From: Draconibacterium orientale
GTDB lineage: Bacteria > Bacteroidota > Bacteroidia > Bacteroidales > UBA1556
NCBI GenBank assembly: GCA_022736595.1
Contig: DZDC01000001.1
Coordinates: 10,318 to 57,539 of the forward strand
Reading direction: 5' to 3'
Length of the DNA stretch: 47,222 nt
Position numbers and translations under genes: made by a program. Below the pieces are notes generated by a model that saw only the letters and a list, made by a program, of their open reading frames with translations, was not told the DNA's origin and ran no database searches. How positions within the stretch are numbered: position 1 is the first letter of the stretch; each line of letters begins with the position of its first letter. This document shows, piece after piece, positions 44,079 through 47,222 of this stretch.

Positions 44079-46481
44079 TTAATTTCTAAGGATTTTTCCA
44101 CTGCTAATTAAGCTTTGAATCCGTTCTAATGTTTTACGTTGCATGGCCAATTCCAAAAACGCTTTTCGTTCTAAATCAAGTAGATATTGTTCAGAAACTT
44201 CAGTTAAAGGAATGGAAATAGGGCCGCCAGCCATTACGTAACCCAATTTTTCGGCAATCAATTTGTCGTGTTCCGACATATAGTTGGCAGTGGTAAAACC
44301 GTCAGCTCCAACATATACTAAGCCGAGAGCTTCGTTGCCTAAAATTTTAATATTGTTGCGTGGTGCAGGTTGGGTATAGCCTTTTTCTACCATACGCAAA
44401 GCTACTTTTTTGGCATAAGCTAAATGATGAGCGCGACTTACCACAACCTCATCAATGCCTGGTCGCAGATATCCTAAATCAAAAGCTTCATAAGCTGAGG
44501 TGGAAACTTTGGCTTGACCTATACTCAAATAACGTTTTAAGAAAGCATTGCTTCGGATGTCACCCTCTTTAAGTTCGTCGCTGAGGCGTAATGCGAACTC
44601 CTTGGTTCCTCCACCTCCAGGGATTAATCCAACTCCAAATTCAACCAAACCCATATACAATTCAGCATGGGCTACCACTTTGTCGCTGTGCATACAAAGT
44701 TCGCAACCACCTCCTAAGGCCATGCCATGGGGAGCTGCTATGACAGGGATTGATGAATAGCGCATGCGCATCATTGTTTTCTGAAACCATTGCACTGCCA
44801 TATCAAGCTCTTCATATTCTTGTTCGATGGCGAGCATATAAATCATTCCAACATTAGCACCTGCTGAGAAATGTTCTCCTTCATTGGAAACAATGAGGGC
44901 ATCATAATCGGCCTCAGCCATGTCTATTGCCTTATTTAAACCTTCCAAAACTCCCTGTCCAATAGTGTTCATTTTGGTGTGAAATTCAATATTAAGAACG
45001 CCATCTCCTAAATCAAATAAAGTAGTATCATCGTTTTGCCATATTACATGGCTAGTGCGAAGGGTTTCAAGTGAGAGTTTCTCTTTCTGTCCTGGAATTT
45101 CAATATAAGACTTGCTTTGAATATCGTAACAGTATTTTAAACCATCTTTGATTTGATAGAATGAATTAAACCCTGCTTCTACCATTTCTAACACCCAAGG
45201 TGCCGGGTTCTTTTTAGCTTCAATCATGGCATTTACCGTTTGCGATAAACCTACAGAATCCCATGTTTCAAATGGACCTAATTTCCAACCAAAACCAGCA
45301 TTCATGGCTTTGTCCACCTTGTACAAATCTTGGGTAATTTCGGGAATACGATTGCTTACAAATTGAAATAAACTATAAAATGAAGCACGATAAAATTCAC
45401 CAGCCTTTCCTTGATCTTCTATCAAGATGGGCATTCTTTTGCGTAAATCGTCTATGTCTTTGGTCTTTTCAAAAACACTGAATTTTACTTTTTCAGTTTC
45501 TTCATATTCCATGGTTTCCAAATTCAACGATTTAAAAACCTTCTTCCCTTCTATTTCTTCTTTCTTGAAAAATCCTTGTCTTGTTTTTGAGCCTAACCAC
45601 TTGTTATCCAGCATTTTAAGAAGATAATCTGGAATTGAAAATAGGGCGTTGGCTTCGTCACTGGTTTTCTCTTTAATGTTATTAGCCACATGCACTAAGG
45701 TATCAAGACCCACAATGTCTGCGGTACGGAAGGTGGCTGATTTAGCACGGCCAATCACAGGTCCAGTGAGCTTGTCAATTTCGGCAATGCTCAAACCTAA
45801 CTTCTTTACATTGTTAAATAATTCCATTATGGAATAAGTTCCGATTCTATTGGCAATAAAAGCAGGGGTATCTTTTGCTAAAACTGCAGTTTTCCCAAGA
45901 AATTTCTCAGCATATTCATCTAGGAATTCAATGATTTGAACATTAGTTTGTGAACTGGGGATTATCTCAAAAAGCTGAAGATATCGTGGGGGATTGAAAA
46001 AGTGAGTGCCACAGAAATGACGTTTAAAATCTTCGGAACGTCCCTCAATCATAGCTTCGATGGAGATGCCTGAGGTATTGGTGGTGATTAGAGTGCCGAG
46101 TCTGCGGTAACGATCCACTTTTTCCAAAACCTGCTGTTTAATGTCAAGCCGCTCAATAACCACTTCAATTACCCAATCGTAGTTTTGAATAAGCTGAAAA
46201 TCATCATCAAAATTTCCAGTTTTGATTCTATTAGCAAAATCGGCACTGTAAATTGGGGAGGGTTTTGATTTTAGCGTTGCCGTTAACGCCTCATTCACAA
46301 TTCGGTTTCGTACTTGTGGACTGTTCATAGTTAAGCCTTGCGACTCTTCCTGCTTGTTTAACTCACGTGGAACGATGTCTAATAACAAGACTTCTGCTCC
46401 AATATTGGCAAAATGACAAGCAATTCCTGAACCCATAACACCCGAACCTAGGATGGCTACTTTTCTAATTCTTCGCTTCAT
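44079..46481 (-). CDS. fadN: Bifunctional 3-hydroxyacyl-CoA dehydrogenase / enoyl-CoA hydratase (FadN-like)
   Basis: This 800-residue protein carries two activities in the order dehydrogenase then hydratase, the reverse of FadB/FadJ. The dehydrogenase half (about 1-400) shows VAILGSGVMGSGIACHFA (Rossmann), NTSGISIEAM and HFFNPPRYLQLFEII. The hydratase half (about 480-700) has the oxyanion loop SAGANVGM and both catalytic Glu in LGGGCELCMHSD and LVEFGVGLIPGGGG. ATG 46481 (MKRRIRKVAILGSG) was chosen because the upstream in-frame start would overlap marR and lacks family similarity. The length and gene order fadN-fadA-fadE match Bacillus FadN. It begins 19 bases after the marR stop. Confidence 0.93.
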   Translation of the reverse strand: MKRRIRKVAILGSGVMGSGIACHFANIGAEVLLLDIVPRELNKQEESQGLTMNSPQVRNRIVNEALTATLKSKPSPIYSADFANRIKTGNFDDDFQLIQNYDWVIEVVIERLDIKQQVLEKVDRYRRLGTLITTNTSGISIEAMIEGRSEDFKRHFCGTHFFNPPRYLQLFEIIPSSQTNVQIIEFLDEYAEKFLGKTAVLAKDTPAFIANRIGTYSIMELFNNVKKLGLSIAEIDKLTGPVIGRAKSATFRTADIVGLDTLVHVANNIKEKTSDEANALFSIPDYLLKMLDNKWLGSKTRQGFFKKEEIEGKKVFKSLNLETMEYEETEKVKFSVFEKTKDIDDLRKRMPILIEDQGKAGEFYRASFYSLFQFVSNRIPEITQDLYKVDKAMNAGFGWKLGPFETWDSVGLSQTVNAMIEAKKNPAPWVLEMVEAGFNSFYQIKDGLKYCYDIQSKSYIEIPGQKEKLSLETLRTSHVIWQNDDTTLFDLGDGVLNIEFHTKMNTIGQGVLEGLNKAIDMAEADYDALIVSNEGEHFSAGANVGMIYMLAIEQEYEELDMAVQWFQKTMMRMRYSSIPVIAAPHGMALGGGCELCMHSDKVVAHAELYMGLVEFGVGLIPGGGGTKEFALRLSDELKEGDIRSNAFLKRYLSIGQAKVSTSAYEAFDLGYLRPGIDEVVVSRAHHLAYAKKVALRMVEKGYTQPAPRNNIKILGNEALGLVYVGADGFTTANYMSEHDKLIAEKLGYVMAGGPISIPLTEVSEQYLLDLERKAFLELAMQRKTLERIQSLISSGKILRN

Positions 46482-46500
46482 TTGATTCTTTGTTTTAAAA

Positions 46501-46965
46501 TTATTGTTGATTTTTATTTTTACGTATTTGTTGATTTGTCGATAATTCAATATCTACCTGTTTGCGAATTGATTCAGATACCTTAATATATACGTTCATC
46601 TCCTCAATGCTAATTTCATCCATTACTTTCTGGTTGAACGCAATCACCATTTCTTTTATCCGTTTTCTTAATGCATTTCCTTTCTCGGTTAAATAGATTA
46701 ATGTGACTCGGCGGTCTTCTTGATTGGACTCCTTGTAAATCAATCCATTGGACTCCATAGATTTTAACAATCGAGTAAGGCTTGAACTTCCCATTCCCAT
46801 GATCGGAGCAATGCTTGTTGATGGAATTCCTTCTCGGGGAATGATAACTAATACATAACCTATTCCTTGAGTTATTTCATGCTCTTGAACTAATAAATTA
46901 TACATCCTCATCATCGAGAATAATGTTGCTCTGAGTTGAAAGTCGACAGTTTCTTTAATATTCAT
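46501..46965 (-). CDS. MarR-family transcriptional regulator
   Basis: This 154-residue protein is a winged-helix MarR regulator. The DNA-binding region (about 50-110) shows STSIAPIMGMGSSSLTRLLKSMESNGLI as helix-turn-helix and DRRVTLIYLTEKGNAL as the wing; flanking helices form the dimer interface. It is the first gene of the operon, 19 bases before fadN, so it probably controls the fad genes and itself. The ligand may be an acyl-CoA or a fatty acid; that is an inference from the neighbours, as in Bacillus the equivalent operon is controlled by the unrelated TetR-type FadR. Confidence 0.9.
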   Translation of the reverse strand: MNIKETVDFQLRATLFSMMRMYNLLVQEHEITQGIGYVLVIIPREGIPSTSIAPIMGMGSSSLTRLLKSMESNGLIYKESNQEDRRVTLIYLTEKGNALRKRIKEMVIAFNQKVMDEISIEEMNVYIKVSESIRKQVDIELSTNQQIRKNKNQQ

Positions 46966-46980
46966 GGATTAAAAATTACT

Positions 46981-46990
46981 ATGCATGCAT
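46981..46990. promoter_or_regulatory. Candidate MarR operator: perfect palindrome ATGCATGCAT
   Basis: ATGCATGCAT is a perfect 10-bp palindrome 15 bases before the marR ATG and directly after the -7-like element at 46993-47000. It would overlap or immediately follow the transcription start, a common place for an autorepressor site. The remainder of the upstream gap (47001-47222) is AT-rich without recognisable features. Confidence 0.4.
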
Positions 46991-46992
46991 TG

Positions 46993-47000
46993 CAAATATA
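46993..47000 (-). promoter_or_regulatory. -7 promoter element of the marR-fad operon
   Basis: On the minus strand this reads TATATTTG, an exact match to TAnnTTTG, ending 27 bases before the marR ATG. No TTG lies at the normal -33 distance, as with several other promoters in this window. Confidence 0.45.
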
Positions 47001-47222
47001 AACTAAAATACTGCGTTTGTAAAGTGTTTTTTTAAAATATTTAGTGCTAATTGAATAACAGAGAGTGGATTATGATGCAAGGCTATGTAAATAAAGGAAA
47101 TTTTAATTTTGGGTTTTTAGATTTTGCTGAATTTTTTGTTAAAATCCATACTAAAAATTACCTTTATTTGATTTTTTTACCTGCAATAATAAGTTCTGAT
47201 TGCGCAAAACTTAAGATAAAAA

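Noticed and set aside
46482..46550. Upstream start for FadN
   Set aside because: It overlaps the marR 3' end and adds lysine/asparagine-rich residues ahead of the Rossmann fold.
1..47222. CRISPR arrays, tRNA/rRNA genes, transposases or prophage
   Set aside because: Reading both strands I found no regular repeat-spacer series, no tRNA-like cloverleaf, no rRNA segments and no transposase or phage protein.

Overview
The window looks like a chromosomal stretch from a member of the Bacteroidota. Two proteins end in type IX secretion (T9SS) C-terminal sorting domains. Other lineage markers are a DUF3078 outer-membrane protein, a GEVED/CARDB giant surface protein, TAnnTTTG-type promoter elements, and A-rich instead of Shine-Dalgarno leaders. 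Base composition is moderately AT-rich. I see no tRNA, rRNA, CRISPR array, transposase or phage gene. Genus cannot be fixed from this sequence; a monomeric NADP isocitrate dehydrogenase with T9SS suggests a Flavobacteriia- or Chitinophagia-like lineage, as an inference only.

Layout. 1-2841 (+): the 3' part of a secreted M1 metallopeptidase overlapping an OmpA-like lipid-free exported protein. 3016-13038 (+): a 3340-residue modular secreted adhesin-like protein with duplicated modules and a T9SS tail, closed by a strong terminator. 13039-13414: a gap that holds a promoter element and a foldable leader or small RNA. 13415-21521 (+): enoyl-CoA hydratase, 3-hydroxyacyl-CoA dehydrogenase, SCP-x-type thiolase, aconitase and monomeric isocitrate dehydrogenase, closed by a 14-bp-stem terminator. 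21575-25832 (+): a nitronate monooxygenase/FabK-like flavoprotein, acyl-CoA dehydrogenase, etfB, etfA and a small TPR lipoprotein. 25829-31275 (-): a polyphosphate cluster (sixA-like, ppk1, ppx/gppA), then a DUF3078 protein and an MscS channel. 31577-38542 (+): a large exported TPR protein, a paired outer-membrane barrel, and gyrB. 38620-46965 (-): long-chain acyl-CoA ligase, then a marR-fadN-fadA-fadE-DUF4442 operon.

How it works together. The window carries two beta-oxidation gene sets. The plus-strand set is joined to TCA-cycle genes (acn, icd) and to the ETF electron carriers. The minus-strand set resembles the fadNAE arrangement of Bacillus but sits behind a MarR-type regulator with a candidate palindromic operator. 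An acyl-CoA ligase supplies activated substrate. The cell-surface genes (M1 peptidase, giant adhesin, OmpA, TPR/barrel pair) suggest a heterotrophic life using proteins and lipids.

Most interesting items: a structured-RNA candidate before the beta-oxidation operon; a segment of the giant gene with different codon use; a PPK1 that lacks the second conserved histidine next to a SixA phosphohistidine phosphatase; the uncharacterised TPR/outer-membrane barrel pair; and a palindrome at the marR promoter.
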